Below, piece by piece: positions 8,327 to 18,823 of a stretch of DNA of 64,000 bases. Where the stretch lies: positions 1 to 64,000 of IMG/VR virus record IMGVR_UViG_3300042445_001340; one strand, written 5' to 3'. The stretch is from a virus. The position numbers and the translations under genes were made by a program. The notes beneath the pieces are model-generated. The model was not told where the DNA came from, ran no database searches, and saw nothing but the letters and a program-made list of their open reading frames with translations. Position 1 is the first letter of the stretch, and each line of letters begins with the position of its first letter.

Positions 8327-11300
8327 ATGGCAATAATTACAACGCGCGAAGTAGGGGCTACAGCCAAAGGTACTACCCTAAGCAACGCCGAAATTGACAA
8401 TAACTTTATTAATCTTAATACAGATATTGCCACCAGAATTCCAGCCAGTGAAAAAGGTGTGGTTAACGGCGTTGCCACGCTTGATGATGCAGGTAAAGTT
8501 CCTGCTACGCAGCTACCAAGCTACGTTGATGATGTACAGGAAGCCGCTAACCTAGCGGCTTTTCCTGCTACTGGCGAAACTGGCAAAATCTATGTTGCAC
8601 TAGACACCAACAAAACTTATCGTTGGAGTGGTTCGGTATATGTGTATATTACGTCGGGTGCGGTTGATTCGGTTGCAGGTAAAACTGGCGTTGTTACACT
8701 AAACAATTCAGACGTTGGTTTAGCCAATGTGGACAACACATCTGATGCAAATAAACCAGTTAGCACAGCTACTCAAACTGCACTAAACACAAAACAAGCT
8801 GCACTAGGCTATACTCCTGTTAATAAAGCCGGCGATACTATTACAGGAGACCTGTTAAACAGCGCAGCATATTCAGCCCCCAACAATGCGTCGGGAGCTG
8901 GTACCAAGGTACTTATCAGTGGCTCTACTGGTACTGGTGCTGCAGGTGCTGCAGGTGGTAACGGTTACATTGAGGTTCTTGGCTCAGGAGCTACTAGTTC
9001 ATTTGCTTGGACAGACTTTACTGGCGACTCTGCAAGAAGACGTGGTGGAGTACACATTAAAAGCGGAACAGCGCAAGCAGATGTAGCAGATACATACAGA
9101 CACGGTTCGTATATTGATATTATTGCTTCTAATGGTACTAATAGTCAAACTCTTATAGGAGACGGCGGTAGAGTTCTAGTTCGTTCCGGTGGAGGTGGCG
9201 GCTATGGCGGTATACCAAATAATGGAGCGTCTATTACACTCCTAGGTGCTACAAGCACCAGCAGCGGACGAGTAGTACTAGCCAGTGGCAGCTATAGTGG
9301 CGCATCGTTTACATCAAACCCTGGCTCTAGCATAGATATTAGTGCAGCTACTGCCGAAGCAAGTTCAAGTATACGTTTATACATTGGTCAAGCAGGCGGT
9401 GGTTCAAATGTACCTGGCTCCGTTAGTGGTAAAGCATATGTTAATCGAGGCACTGACTACGAAATCCTGGATGCTGGTAATTACTCAAGCTATGCACAAC
9501 CGCTGTTAGTTTCTGGTACTACGATTAAAACCATTAATGGTACTAGCGTGCTCGGCAGTGGTGATATTGTAATTAGTGCTTTACCACTAACTGGTGGTAC
9601 GCTGACTGGTACTATTATTATTGGTGGATCAGTGGCAGCTCCAGCTGATTCTACTGCAACTGCTTTGTCATATGGAAGACTTCAAGGATATGGGCATATC
9701 CATATCAATGCTGACACAGATCAATCAACCACTGAATTTGTTTATATCACTGCTGGTTACGCTACCGCTAATTCAAGTTCAGCGAATGGACTTGCAGTAG
9801 GTAACACAACACTAACGTGGAAGGACAATGCTGTTCTTCACGCAGGTAACTACAACAGCTATGCACTGCCACTAAGTGGTGGTACGATTACTGGAACTTT
9901 ATTTATAAATTCTGGCACAGGTGCAGCTGACTACAATGATTTATGGTTAGGCGGTGCAGGTGGTTGGGCTACAAATGAGTCGCACGGTATTAATGCCTAT
10001 TACGGATCTCTTGCAAGCCCATCTATATTCACTCGCGTAGACAGCTTGTTTGATGGCACAAAAGCCATAATGCGTTGGAAAAACTTCTATTTTGGTCAGG
10101 CACCGCAAACATCCACTGTAATGACGTTGACCGCAACCAGTGCGACTTCTGCTGCACTAGATGTAACAGGTGCAATCACTCAAGCAGGAAACCAAGTTCT
10201 ACACGCAGGCAACTATACTAACTACAAACCTCCATTATTAGCACCAATAAACGTAACTTCTACAAGTGTATCAAACTGGAATCCGCAAGGACTTACTTAC
10301 CAAGCATGGGGCCAAGCGTTTGTACACAGCAGCATTTCTGCAGATAGTGGTGACGTAACCTGGTGGCTACGCCCCAGCGAGTACGTAGCTGGCGGAACCG
10401 AGCTTTGCATGATTATCGACGGCGATTATTATGCTGGAACGGGTGCGCACAAAGTTCTTCACGCAGGCAACTACAACAGCTATTCACCAACACTAACAGG
10501 TGGTGGTGCTAGCGGCACTTGGGGTATTTCAGTTACTGGAAGTGCCGGTTCTATTAGTACTGCTGGAGGATACACTCTAACTGGAAATAGTACTGAAGGG
10601 GTAAGTAGTAGTTGGATAGGATTTCCAAACGGACAAGGTATTTGGTCTACTGTAAACAATGCTCACTTGCTGCCTAATAATACTGGAAGCTACGGTTCTT
10701 GGTATATGTACGGTAGTCGTAATGGCTGGTTCGGATTACATTTTGGTAGCGGTTCTACACTAATGATGAACAGTACCGAAGTTGGGTTTCACAGAGAGGG
10801 TTACGGCTGGCAAATGCGGTGGTCTGCTGGCGTAGGATACGTACATAAAGATGTAGCCGGTGGCGGTACAGAAGCAACTATTCTGGACTCCAGCAACTAC
10901 AACAGCTATAGCCCAACACTAACAGGCGGGAATGCTAGTGGTACTTGGGGTATTTCAATTACCGGCAATGCCGCTACTGCCACAAACGCCAGCCAACTCA
11001 ATGGTTTGTCGAAAGTGCAGTTGTGGAACAACAGCGGTCAAGGCCACAGCACGTACCAAAGCTTTGGAGCGGTTCCGAACTTTGGCATGTGGTTTATGCA
11101 AAATTCAGTGGCAGCAGACTCGCCACAAACTGGCTCTCAGTACTATGTTCAAACAGAAGGGTTAGGTAACGACTACGCGTACGGCACCTATGGTTTAATG
11201 ACGGCGGTTGCTCGTGATCACGTTGTTAAATACACATACTACCGAACACAAGAAGGTGGTTCGTGGGGTGCGTGGGTTAAGGCAGCAGCTGGATACGCAG

Positions 11301-14300
11301 ATACTGCTGGTTCCTCAACTTCTGCTAGTTACGCTATTGCAATTAATGTTCCTAGTCAGCAGACTGAGTATATCATACTAGATGGTCCTGCCAATGGACC
11401 TGTAATTAAAGTACGATACGATGGGGGTACTGCTAATCGTTATATTGATATTGGAACCAAAGACGGTAATGGTGTCTACACCACAGGCCTTAAAATTTGG
11501 AACGGCGATACCCCTACTTGGAGTGGCAATACAATTCTTCACGCTGGCAACTACAACAGCTATGCACCAACACTAACAGGTGGTGGTGCCTCGGGTACGT
11601 GGGGTATATCAATTACTGGTAGCGCAAGCACTGCATCAAGTTTGCCTACAGCATACGCAGGAGGTATTCAGTCCAATCCTCAAGTATATTTTAATGAAAA
11701 TATAGGTCTTAAAGTTGCAATGACTGGAGTTCCGTTTGCTTGGTGTGATACACTTTGGATAAATGGATACAGTGGTGCTGACGTACCAAATATGTTAGCT
11801 ATTCATACTGCCCGAAATGGTCAGGCACGTATGTGGATTAGTACCCAGTCTAACCGTGGTAGCTCTTATGGTACTCAGTACGAAATCCCGTCATACGGGC
11901 TTAACTATGATTCCGGCGATTTGTACGCCAAAGTTTATTATGACTCGCAAGACACCAGCTATTATGTAGATCCTAATAGTGGATCAAGACTTGCACACAT
12001 TTTTGCAGGTAACGTAGCTTCGTCAAACGACGGAGGCTGGAACGCCAGAATGAACTTGGTTGGCAGCAGCCACGCTAGACTAGACGTTGTTAGTAACAGT
12101 GATGGTATTATTACCACAATGTCTTCCCATACTGGTCAAGGTGTTGGTAAAGTAGGAACTTATTCTAGCCACCCACTAGTTTTAGTAGCACAGGGTGCAG
12201 TCGAAGGTGGTTCTGTGTACAATGGTTCATTAAGATCACCAATCTTTTATGATTCAGATAATACTGCCTACTACATAGACCCTAATTCAACAAGTGATAG
12301 CGCACTTCGCATGCGTGGTGGTGCATTGTTTGGACCTAACACAAGTTGGAATGCTAGTTTATATGTAGGCGGAAATGGCCGAGTGGGTACTAGTGCAACA
12401 GTTGCGGTAACCAATGGTAACTTGCATATTGATGCGCAAGATGGTTATTCATTATATCTTAACTGGTATAATACGGCAAATATTTACACTCAAAGTAATC
12501 TTGGTGTAGGTACAAGCAGCGCGGATTACCGACTGCATGTACACGGCACAGGACTTGCCACAAGTGACTTTCGTGCACCAATATTCTATGACTCAAACGA
12601 TACCAGTTATTATGTAGACCCTAATAGTAGCTCTAGACTGGTAAATTTAGGTTTAGGTGGTGTTACCCCCGATGTGAGATTAAGCGTTTCAGGAGATGGG
12701 CATTTTTCAGGTGTTATATATCTTGGCGGAACAGCAGGATCTTATAATAGCTGGGGATCTCGAGATTATACTACAAGCGGACTGCGGTACTTTAACGCCC
12801 AGCGTTATCAATTTAATAATTTTGGATACGGCAGTACCTATACTATAGACATAGATGCTAGCGGAAACTTAATAGCATCTAACAGTGTAAGAGCACCGAT
12901 CTTCTATGACAGTGATGACACAGGTTACTACACAGACCCGGCAAGTGAGTCAAATTTACTAGCACTAAAAGTACGCGGCAATCCTGTAAGTACATACAAT
13001 CAAACTCAAAGTGACTTTACTGCTGGTACTTTAGTACTAACAAATATCGTATCTTCAGGGTTCGCAGGCGATAGTTTTAGACTAGAAGTTAAGGGCAAGT
13101 CTTATGGCTCTGGATTACCTTACTCGTTTTTAGCAGAAGGTTATATTTATAGCGATACAATTATAAACGTAACCGGTATACACCTTGGATTTAATGCTTT
13201 TAGCACAATAAAAGTATTTAACTATAACGGTGTTTTAGGGTTCTGGTGGCCACGAGCAGGTTACTGGCACTCGTTTGAAATTAAGGTTATTGCTACCAGC
13301 AACGTACAAGGTAATCAAAACCGTGTAACCAACGTTTATGATTCTGCAGAACCAACTGATTCGTTTGTAACCAAAAAAGTCAACATCACTATGGCATACT
13401 ATATGCGTGGTGATACAGGTGCTACAAATGCTAGTAGCTTAAGCGCACCAATCTTTTATGATTCAAACGATACCAGTTATTATGTAGACCCCAACAGTAC
13501 CTCTTATCAACGAAACCTTTTCTTGGGTGCACACGATTCTGGAGCTTCTGAGTTTAGATTTGGTGAAGATTCTAGCGGTTGGTACGGCGATCGTTGGTAC
13601 TGGGACAGCTCATTTACACTTTATCGTTACAGTCGACATGCCGGTACGGACAGTTTAATTCACTATCATGATACTCGTGATGCTTCAAGAATTACCTATG
13701 GTCGTAACATTGTATTTGATGACTACGGTAAAGGTATTGTAGGTCTTTATGATTCAACTAGATACCAAGGCGTGTTTGCTATGGGGGATAGCTATAAACT
13801 TCCTGCAAACGGTACAACAACTGGTAACTTATACGGTATCGCATGGTCACATCCAAACGCTGGTGGTGTTGCAGGTAACTTAAACACACACGGTGCTTTG
13901 ATTCTTGAAAATGGAACATTCTTGGCAGCATTGTCAGGCAGCATTCGCAGTCGTGATGATATGCGTACACAAATCTTTTATGACTCAAATGACACCAGCT
14001 ATTATGTAGATCCAAACTCGCAAACTCGCCTGTGGTATACAAGTGTAAACGTTGGTCAAGAAACAACAGGTGGAGCTAACAGTAGTAATGCTGGTTTAGT
14101 CTTGCGCGGCAACTACAACAGCAACACCTGGGCACATAAGTTTCACAAGTTTGATAATGGCACGGGTGTTCCACTTTATTTGTCTACTACTGTAGGCACG
14201 GACGTTTGGTCACCGAGGCAAGCATGGGGCAGTGGTCTTACATATGATAGTCAAGTATTTGGGTCATTTGCAGCAACAAGCGCTGTACATTCCCCAATCT

Positions 14301-16144
14301 TTTACGACAGCAACAACACGGGCTACTACTTAGACCCTAACAGTCTATCTAACTTATACGATTTGCAGCTAACTGGCAGTAAACATACTTACTTATACTT
14401 AAATCCAGGTAATGACCATGAAGCAATGGTTCGTTACAACGGTGGTTCAGGAAATACTTGGTATGTTGGTAAGCGAATAACCTCTCAACTAGTTGGCACA
14501 GAAAGTTTTCACTTTTATTCTCAAGCTGCTGGCGCTACTGTGGGTGGTGTGGATACTGGTGGTAACATGTTTGCTTCTGGCAGTCATCGTGCACCAATCT
14601 TCTATGACAACAACGATACAGCTTACTACGCTGACCCGAACTCAACTTCAAACTTCGTTGGTTTAACTGTTGCTAATCAAATTAGTGGATCTGTAAGCGG
14701 TACCGCCAATGGTCTAAGCAGCAGCAACTACATAAACCGCACAGGTTCTAGCGGCAGCTTAGATACAGATTTCAGTAATACTCCTGCAGGCACTCAAAGG
14801 TATCAAGGAGATGATGCCAGTATATCTAACAGCCCTGGTGGAACTTGGTGGATTTATGAACATAAACGCCATAGTAATGCTAGTAGTGTTTGGGGTACTC
14901 AAGTTGCGTGGGGTTGGGAAGATAACGCAAATCGTCTAGCCCAACGCAACGTAAGTGGTAGTAGCTGGAGCGGTTGGGTTTACTATTTAAATAGTGCCAA
15001 CTACAACAGCTACTCACCAACACTAACAGGTGGGGGTGCATCGGGTACTTGGGGTATTAGTATTAGTGGAAATGCTGCAACGATTACTGGTCAAGCTAAT
15101 AGCGCAACGATCACTGCATCAACGGGCGTTACCGGAAGCCACATCGTCCAGCGTGACGGCAACGGTTACATCTACGCCAACCACATCAACTTCAACACCA
15201 GCGAAACAGAAAACGCTACAATCAACTCGTTCATCACCAGCAACGGCGACGGGTGGTCGCGTAAGTCATCACCAGCGCACGTTATTAGCCAGCTTGGCTT
15301 GCTTACAACAAGCAACTACAACAGTTATGCGTTTAAGGCAGAAGGGACGTTCTCTGGTGACATTGACGCAGATCGTGGCCAGGGCGTCTTTACGCTTGAC
15401 CCGACGCCAAGTGGAACCCCGCCTATTGCATCGCCAAACATCCGCACGCTTAACATCGGCTCCAATTTCGCAAGGCGCACTCAGCTTGCGTTTCCGTATG
15501 AGTCCGACAGAGCTTTCTTCCGCAGAAGAAACGATGGTGGGTGGAATGGCTGGCGTGAGTTCATTCATGACTACAACTACAACAGCTACTCACCAACACT
15601 AACAGGTGGGGGTGCATCGGGTACTTGGGGTATTAGTATTAGTGGAAGTTCTGCTTCTACGACGGGTAATGCAGCTACTGTCTCACATTACGCAAGTAGA
15701 ACTGATGGATTCGCGTATCCGGTTGGTTGGTTCTCTGGGTCGAACTCGCAGGCATATTCATGTGCTGCTGTGACTATCACGTCAAGCAGTGGTCAACTTA
15801 GTGCATCTATTTTATACTCATCTGGAAACGTTACAGCGTATTCTGATGAGCGTGTTAAAACTAACTGGCGAGAATATACTTCTAGTTTTGTAGACTTGTT
15901 AGCAAATATTAAGCATGGTACTTATGATCGTGTAGATTGCGAGCTAACACAGGATGGTGTTAGTGCTCAATCTTTACAAAAGCTTCTTCCGTATTCTGTG
16001 ATAACTAATGCAGAAGATAAATTATCTGTAAACTACGGCAGTGCTGCAATGGTATCGGCTATTGAACTAGCAAAACGAGTTGTTGAACAAGATCTGCGAA
16101 TTGCCAAATTAGAAGCCTTGGTAGCACAACTACTGGCTAAATAA
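8327..16144 (+). CDS. Giant tail fibre with C-terminal S74 intramolecular chaperone
   Basis: A 2605-residue protein. The N-terminus resembles virion-attachment regions of fibres (ITTREVGATAKGTTLS). The shaft has repeats of LHAGNYNSYxPTLTGGGAS-GTWGIS and, from about 11936, eight copies of a FYDSxDTxYYxDPNS motif. The last 110 residues begin with SDERVKT and end in a coiled coil (VVEQDLRIAKLEALVAQLL), the signature of the Peptidase S74 chaperone that trimerises fibres and then cleaves itself at the Ser of SDE. Bases 15120-15560 are visibly GC-richer than their surroundings, suggesting an imported receptor-binding module. This is probably the main long fibre. Confidence 0.85.
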   Translation: MAIITTREVGATAKGTTLSNAEIDNNFINLNTDIATRIPASEKGVVNGVATLDDAGKVPATQLPSYVDDVQEAANLAAFPATGETGKIYVALDTNKTYRWSGSVYVYITSGAVDSVAGKTGVVTLNNSDVGLANVDNTSDANKPVSTATQTALNTKQAALGYTPVNKAGDTITGDLLNSAAYSAPNNASGAGTKVLISGSTGTGAAGAAGGNGYIEVLGSGATSSFAWTDFTGDSARRRGGVHIKSGTAQADVADTYRHGSYIDIIASNGTNSQTLIGDGGRVLVRSGGGGGYGGIPNNGASITLLGATSTSSGRVVLASGSYSGASFTSNPGSSIDISAATAEASSSIRLYIGQAGGGSNVPGSVSGKAYVNRGTDYEILDAGNYSSYAQPLLVSGTTIKTINGTSVLGSGDIVISALPLTGGTLTGTIIIGGSVAAPADSTATALSYGRLQGYGHIHINADTDQSTTEFVYITAGYATANSSSANGLAVGNTTLTWKDNAVLHAGNYNSYALPLSGGTITGTLFINSGTGAADYNDLWLGGAGGWATNESHGINAYYGSLASPSIFTRVDSLFDGTKAIMRWKNFYFGQAPQTSTVMTLTATSATSAALDVTGAITQAGNQVLHAGNYTNYKPPLLAPINVTSTSVSNWNPQGLTYQAWGQAFVHSSISADSGDVTWWLRPSEYVAGGTELCMIIDGDYYAGTGAHKVLHAGNYNSYSPTLTGGGASGTWGISVTGSAGSISTAGGYTLTGNSTEGVSSSWIGFPNGQGIWSTVNNAHLLPNNTGSYGSWYMYGSRNGWFGLHFGSGSTLMMNSTEVGFHREGYGWQMRWSAGVGYVHKDVAGGGTEATILDSSNYNSYSPTLTGGNASGTWGISITGNAATATNASQLNGLSKVQLWNNSGQGHSTYQSFGAVPNFGMWFMQNSVAADSPQTGSQYYVQTEGLGNDYAYGTYGLMTAVARDHVVKYTYYRTQEGGSWGAWVKAAAGYADTAGSSTSASYAIAINVPSQQTEYIILDGPANGPVIKVRYDGGTANRYIDIGTKDGNGVYTTGLKIWNGDTPTWSGNTILHAGNYNSYAPTLTGGGASGTWGISITGSASTASSLPTAYAGGIQSNPQVYFNENIGLKVAMTGVPFAWCDTLWINGYSGADVPNMLAIHTARNGQARMWISTQSNRGSSYGTQYEIPSYGLNYDSGDLYAKVYYDSQDTSYYVDPNSGSRLAHIFAGNVASSNDGGWNARMNLVGSSHARLDVVSNSDGIITTMSSHTGQGVGKVGTYSSHPLVLVAQGAVEGGSVYNGSLRSPIFYDSDNTAYYIDPNSTSDSALRMRGGALFGPNTSWNASLYVGGNGRVGTSATVAVTNGNLHIDAQDGYSLYLNWYNTANIYTQSNLGVGTSSADYRLHVHGTGLATSDFRAPIFYDSNDTSYYVDPNSSSRLVNLGLGGVTPDVRLSVSGDGHFSGVIYLGGTAGSYNSWGSRDYTTSGLRYFNAQRYQFNNFGYGSTYTIDIDASGNLIASNSVRAPIFYDSDDTGYYTDPASESNLLALKVRGNPVSTYNQTQSDFTAGTLVLTNIVSSGFAGDSFRLEVKGKSYGSGLPYSFLAEGYIYSDTIINVTGIHLGFNAFSTIKVFNYNGVLGFWWPRAGYWHSFEIKVIATSNVQGNQNRVTNVYDSAEPTDSFVTKKVNITMAYYMRGDTGATNASSLSAPIFYDSNDTSYYVDPNSTSYQRNLFLGAHDSGASEFRFGEDSSGWYGDRWYWDSSFTLYRYSRHAGTDSLIHYHDTRDASRITYGRNIVFDDYGKGIVGLYDSTRYQGVFAMGDSYKLPANGTTTGNLYGIAWSHPNAGGVAGNLNTHGALILENGTFLAALSGSIRSRDDMRTQIFYDSNDTSYYVDPNSQTRLWYTSVNVGQETTGGANSSNAGLVLRGNYNSNTWAHKFHKFDNGTGVPLYLSTTVGTDVWSPRQAWGSGLTYDSQVFGSFAATSAVHSPIFYDSNNTGYYLDPNSLSNLYDLQLTGSKHTYLYLNPGNDHEAMVRYNGGSGNTWYVGKRITSQLVGTESFHFYSQAAGATVGGVDTGGNMFASGSHRAPIFYDNNDTAYYADPNSTSNFVGLTVANQISGSVSGTANGLSSSNYINRTGSSGSLDTDFSNTPAGTQRYQGDDASISNSPGGTWWIYEHKRHSNASSVWGTQVAWGWEDNANRLAQRNVSGSSWSGWVYYLNSANYNSYSPTLTGGGASGTWGISISGNAATITGQANSATITASTGVTGSHIVQRDGNGYIYANHINFNTSETENATINSFITSNGDGWSRKSSPAHVISQLGLLTTSNYNSYAFKAEGTFSGDIDADRGQGVFTLDPTPSGTPPIASPNIRTLNIGSNFARRTQLAFPYESDRAFFRRRNDGGWNGWREFIHDYNYNSYSPTLTGGGASGTWGISISGSSASTTGNAATVSHYASRTDGFAYPVGWFSGSNSQAYSCAAVTITSSSGQLSASILYSSGNVTAYSDERVKTNWREYTSSFVDLLANIKHGTYDRVDCELTQDGVSAQSLQKLLPYSVITNAEDKLSVNYGSAAMVSAIELAKRVVEQDLRIAKLEALVAQLLAK

Positions 16145-16149
16145 AACCA

Positions 16150-16171
16150 AGAACGCCCCTTGTGGCGTTCT
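16150..16171 (+). terminator. Hairpin after the giant fibre gene
   Basis: An 8-bp stem, agaacgcc (16150-16157) with ggcgttct (16164-16171), 6-nt loop. Only a weak T-tract follows, so it may act as an attenuator or RNA-stabilising stem. Confidence 0.5.
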
Positions 16172-16197
16172 ATCAATCATATTTTAGGAGAAAATAA

Positions 16198-16560
16198 ATG
16201 ATTACTTATACATGGAAAGTTACCGGGTTAAAAATCAAGGACATTGATACAACTCGACCAAATGCTATTGTACAAACATACTGGCAAAAAATTGGCACTG
16301 ATGAGAATGGCAACGAAGGAACGTTTTCAGGAGCTACCCCATTTACGGTAGATCCCTTAGATGATTCTGGCCCTTTTAAACCTTTTGCTGAACTAACAGA
16401 AGCCGATATTGTTGCTTGGATTCAAACAGTGGTAACTGGCGGATATGAACAGCACGTTAACTCAAAAATTTTGGAACAAATCCAACAAAAGATTGAGCCT
16501 GTAACTGACGCTGCACTACCGTGGGCACCAGTTACAACCCCAACAACACCAGCACCTTAA
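16198..16560 (+). CDS. Small conserved phage protein, paralogue of the next gene
   Basis: A 120-residue protein: beta-rich start (ITYTWKVTGLKIKDID), then LTEADIVAWIQT and a low-complexity tail with ALPWAPV and TTPTTPAP. It shares this plan with the protein at 16570-16932. Such small proteins follow tail-fibre genes in many large aquatic phages; no function is established to my knowledge. An AGGAGA ribosome site precedes the ATG. Confidence 0.65.
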   Translation: MITYTWKVTGLKIKDIDTTRPNAIVQTYWQKIGTDENGNEGTFSGATPFTVDPLDDSGPFKPFAELTEADIVAWIQTVVTGGYEQHVNSKILEQIQQKIEPVTDAALPWAPVTTPTTPAP

Positions 16561-16569
16561 GGAAACACA

Positions 16570-16932
16570 ATGTCAGCTGATTTTACAATTAAAATAACAG
16601 GACTACGCACAGCTACTGTTGGTGGCATTGCCGATGCCGTTAAACAAGTTGAATGGACCCTAAGTGGCAGCGAAGCGTCACAAACGTTTGAACTGCCCCA
16701 AACCACACAAGTACCAGACCCTCAAGCGGAGGGATTTGTGCCACTTGAAAACTTAACAGAAGCACAAGTAATTGCCTGGATCGAAACTCACGAACCACGA
16801 TTACCAAGCATCCGTGCGCACATTCAAACAGTGCTGGATCGTGAAGTTGCAAAGGCAGCACTAACCTCAGCACCAATGCCTTGGGCACCTGTTGCTGAAA
16901 CACCTCCAGTATCCGAAGCTCCCGCAGCTTAA
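16570..16932 (+). CDS. Small conserved phage protein, paralogue of the preceding gene
   Basis: A 120-residue protein with the same layout as its upstream neighbour: FTIKITGLRTATV, then LTEAQVIAWIETH, then PMPWAPVAE and a Pro/Ala tail. The two genes are 9 bases apart and arose by tandem duplication. Followed by a terminator at 16938. Confidence 0.65.
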   Translation: MSADFTIKITGLRTATVGGIADAVKQVEWTLSGSEASQTFELPQTTQVPDPQAEGFVPLENLTEAQVIAWIETHEPRLPSIRAHIQTVLDREVAKAALTSAPMPWAPVAETPPVSEAPAA

Positions 16933-16937
16933 ACACT

Positions 16938-16967
16938 AAAAGCGGCCCAGTGCCGCTTTTATTTTAT
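16938..16967 (+). terminator. Rho-independent terminator before the lysis genes
   Basis: Stem aaaagcggc (16938-16946) with gccgctttt (16952-16960), 5-nt loop, then attttat. Confidence 0.85.
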
Positions 16968-16979
16968 GGAAAACAAAAA

Positions 16980-17399
16980 ATGTTTTGGATACTAGAAATT
17001 TTTCCACATTGGTTTTGGTGGTTGTTACTAACAGCCGGAGTTTTCGCCTATTTTTTAGCACACTTTGTTCCGGTAAAAACGTACCAATTGCCAATTAAAA
17101 TTATCAGTGGTGTGGTAGTAGCTGCGGTAATTTTTATAATGGGACTGTTATACGCCGATGGTGTATGGCAGCAAGCTGCCAGTGAGCTACAAGCTCAAGT
17201 AAAGGTTGCCGAAGCTAAGTCACAGCAAGTAAATACTGTGGTAGAAGAACGTGTGGTAACCAAAACACAAGTTGTACGTCAGCGTGGTGCTACTACCATA
17301 GAGTACGTTACGCGTGAAGTAGTCAAGCACGATCCCAGTTGCGTAATACCCCAAGAGTTCGTTAGTGCACACAATCAGGCAGCCGAGGTACCCCAATGA
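16980..17399 (+). CDS. Putative inner-membrane spanin (Rz-like) with two membrane segments
   Basis: I choose the ATG at 16980 because the upstream ATG at 16950 lies in the terminator stem. The 139-residue product has two hydrophobic segments (about 9-30 and 42-62), then a charged helical periplasmic region and VKHDPSCVIPQEF near the end. It overlaps the lipoprotein gene that follows (ATGA), and that gene overlaps the endolysin. This is the classic order of a two-component spanin plus lysin that disrupts the outer membrane at lysis. The extra membrane segment could mean a holin-spanin mix; this is inference. Confidence 0.65.
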   Translation: MFWILEIFPHWFWWLLLTAGVFAYFLAHFVPVKTYQLPIKIISGVVVAAVIFIMGLLYADGVWQQAASELQAQVKVAEAKSQQVNTVVEERVVTKTQVVRQRGATTIEYVTREVVKHDPSCVIPQEFVSAHNQAAEVPQ

Positions 17400-17662
17400 A
17401 ACTAACACTATTACTACCTGCGCTACTACTAGCTGGATGTACTACGGTTGTGCCGGTTACAAGCAAGTGGCCTAATGCACCTGGCGTACTAGTACAGCAG
17501 CCTTGCCCGCAATTGCAAAAATTACCGGAAAATTCCAAACTGTCTGATGTTGCCACTACAGTAGTACAAAATTATACTCAATACTACGAGTGTGCTGTTA
17601 AATTAGAAGCTTGGCAACGTTGGTACAGTGAGCAACAAACTATCCACGAAGGATTAAAATGA
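17396..17662 (+). CDS. Putative outer-membrane spanin lipoprotein (Rz1-like)
   Basis: An 88-residue protein starting MKLTLLLPALLLAGCTTV, a short signal peptide with an LAGC lipobox, so mature Cys15 would be lipidated and held in the outer membrane. The rest is short, polar and partly Pro-rich. It overlaps both the i-spanin candidate (4 bases) and the endolysin (TGA/ATG). Confidence 0.75.
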   Translation: MKLTLLLPALLLAGCTTVVPVTSKWPNAPGVLVQQPCPQLQKLPENSKLSDVATTVVQNYTQYYECAVKLEAWQRWYSEQQTIHEGLK

Positions 17663-18285
17663 CTGAATTGACACTACAACAACTGCAACAACTTATTCCC
17701 AAAAATCCTTATGTGCAACAATGGCACAATGCTTTAAGTCAACTGCTACCTGACTACGAAATTAATACCCCACAGCGTATTGCGGCTTTTGTTGCACAGT
17801 GTGCACATGAGTCCGGAAACTTTACTCAACTACGTGAAAACTTAAACTACCGCTGGCAAACGCTGCGTAAGATATTTCCCAAGTATTTTCCTACTGATGA
17901 AAAGGCACAGCAGTATGCTAGCATGCCAAACAAGCAGCAAGCAATTGCTAACTTGGTATATGCTAATCGCATGGGCAACGGGCCTCCAGAGTCAGGTGAT
18001 GGGTACCGTTTTGCAGGCAAAGGCCTTATACAGTTAACCGGCAAAGAAAACTACACTTGGTTCGCAGCATCTCTAGATATTAGTGTAGACGCGGCAGCAG
18101 AGTATTTAGAAACATTTGAAGGAGCTGCTCAAAGTGCTTGCTGGTTTTGGGAAACAAATAAACTAAACACTTGGGCTGATCGTGGGGATATTTTAACCCT
18201 AACCAAACGTATTAATGGTGGCACTATTGGTTTAGATGACCGCATCAAACACTATGAACATGCCCTGCACGTACTAGGAGCATAA
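17659..18285 (+). CDS. Endolysin, GH19 (chitinase-like) muramidase
   Basis: A 208-residue protein of the glycoside hydrolase 19 lysozyme family. Visible motifs are AHESGNF with the likely catalytic Glu (about residue 52), GYRFAGKGLIQLTGKENY (about residues 115-132), and TKRINGG near 185. It cleaves peptidoglycan at the end of infection. There is no signal peptide, so it would need a holin; no clear holin was assigned, but several small membrane proteins lie downstream. Its start overlaps the o-spanin stop. Confidence 0.9.
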   Translation: MTELTLQQLQQLIPKNPYVQQWHNALSQLLPDYEINTPQRIAAFVAQCAHESGNFTQLRENLNYRWQTLRKIFPKYFPTDEKAQQYASMPNKQQAIANLVYANRMGNGPPESGDGYRFAGKGLIQLTGKENYTWFAASLDISVDAAAEYLETFEGAAQSACWFWETNKLNTWADRGDILTLTKRINGGTIGLDDRIKHYEHALHVLGA

Positions 18286-18286
18286 C

Positions 18287-18823
18287 TTGCTACAACGTAT
18301 AATTTTAGCACTTGCGCTTGTAGGCTGTACTATTGCCCAAGCCCAAGACCTTAATAACATAGTAAATACTAACAGTACTGTTAACACACGTAGTGATAGT
18401 ACTGTTAGATCTCCTCCAGCATCAGCTATTTCGCCAACTATAAACACTGCTAATAGTGATTTATGTGTGGTAGGTGTAGCAGGAGCTGTACAGACACAAA
18501 TTCTAGGTATTAGTGCCGGCAGCACTGTAACAGACCTAAACTGTGAACGACTAAAGCTATCAAAAACGCTGTATGATATGGGCATGAAAGTAGCGGCTGT
18601 TTCAACACTTTGTCAGGATCGTCGTGTGTTTGATGCCATGATGCAGGCTGGCACACCTTGTCCGTATGACGGAACAATCGGTGCAGAAGCAAAAGCCGCT
18701 TGGAAAGCAAATGAGTCGCAACAACCTGGTGCTTCTCAACCAACTCGTGGAATGAGCAATGAAACTAAAACACTACTTGGTGCTGGCGGTTTACTGTCTT
18801 TGTTACTCTTACTCTTACTCTGA
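18287..18823 (+). CDS. Secreted protein with C-terminal membrane segment
   Basis: TTG start, chosen because an AGGAG box lies 6-7 bases upstream and no ATG fits. The 178-residue product has a signal peptide (ALALVGCTIAQA; VGC could also be a lipobox), a Cys-containing middle (NCERLKLSKTLYDMGMKVAAVSTLCQ cut here into known-type motifs: NCERLKL, AVSTLCQD, CPYDG), and a C-terminal hydrophobic run of leucines. I recognise it as a phage-conserved envelope protein without known function. Its 3' end overlaps the next gene by 65 bases. Confidence 0.65.
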   Translation: MLQRIILALALVGCTIAQAQDLNNIVNTNSTVNTRSDSTVRSPPASAISPTINTANSDLCVVGVAGAVQTQILGISAGSTVTDLNCERLKLSKTLYDMGMKVAAVSTLCQDRRVFDAMMQAGTPCPYDGTIGAEAKAAWKANESQQPGASQPTRGMSNETKTLLGAGGLLSLLLLLLL

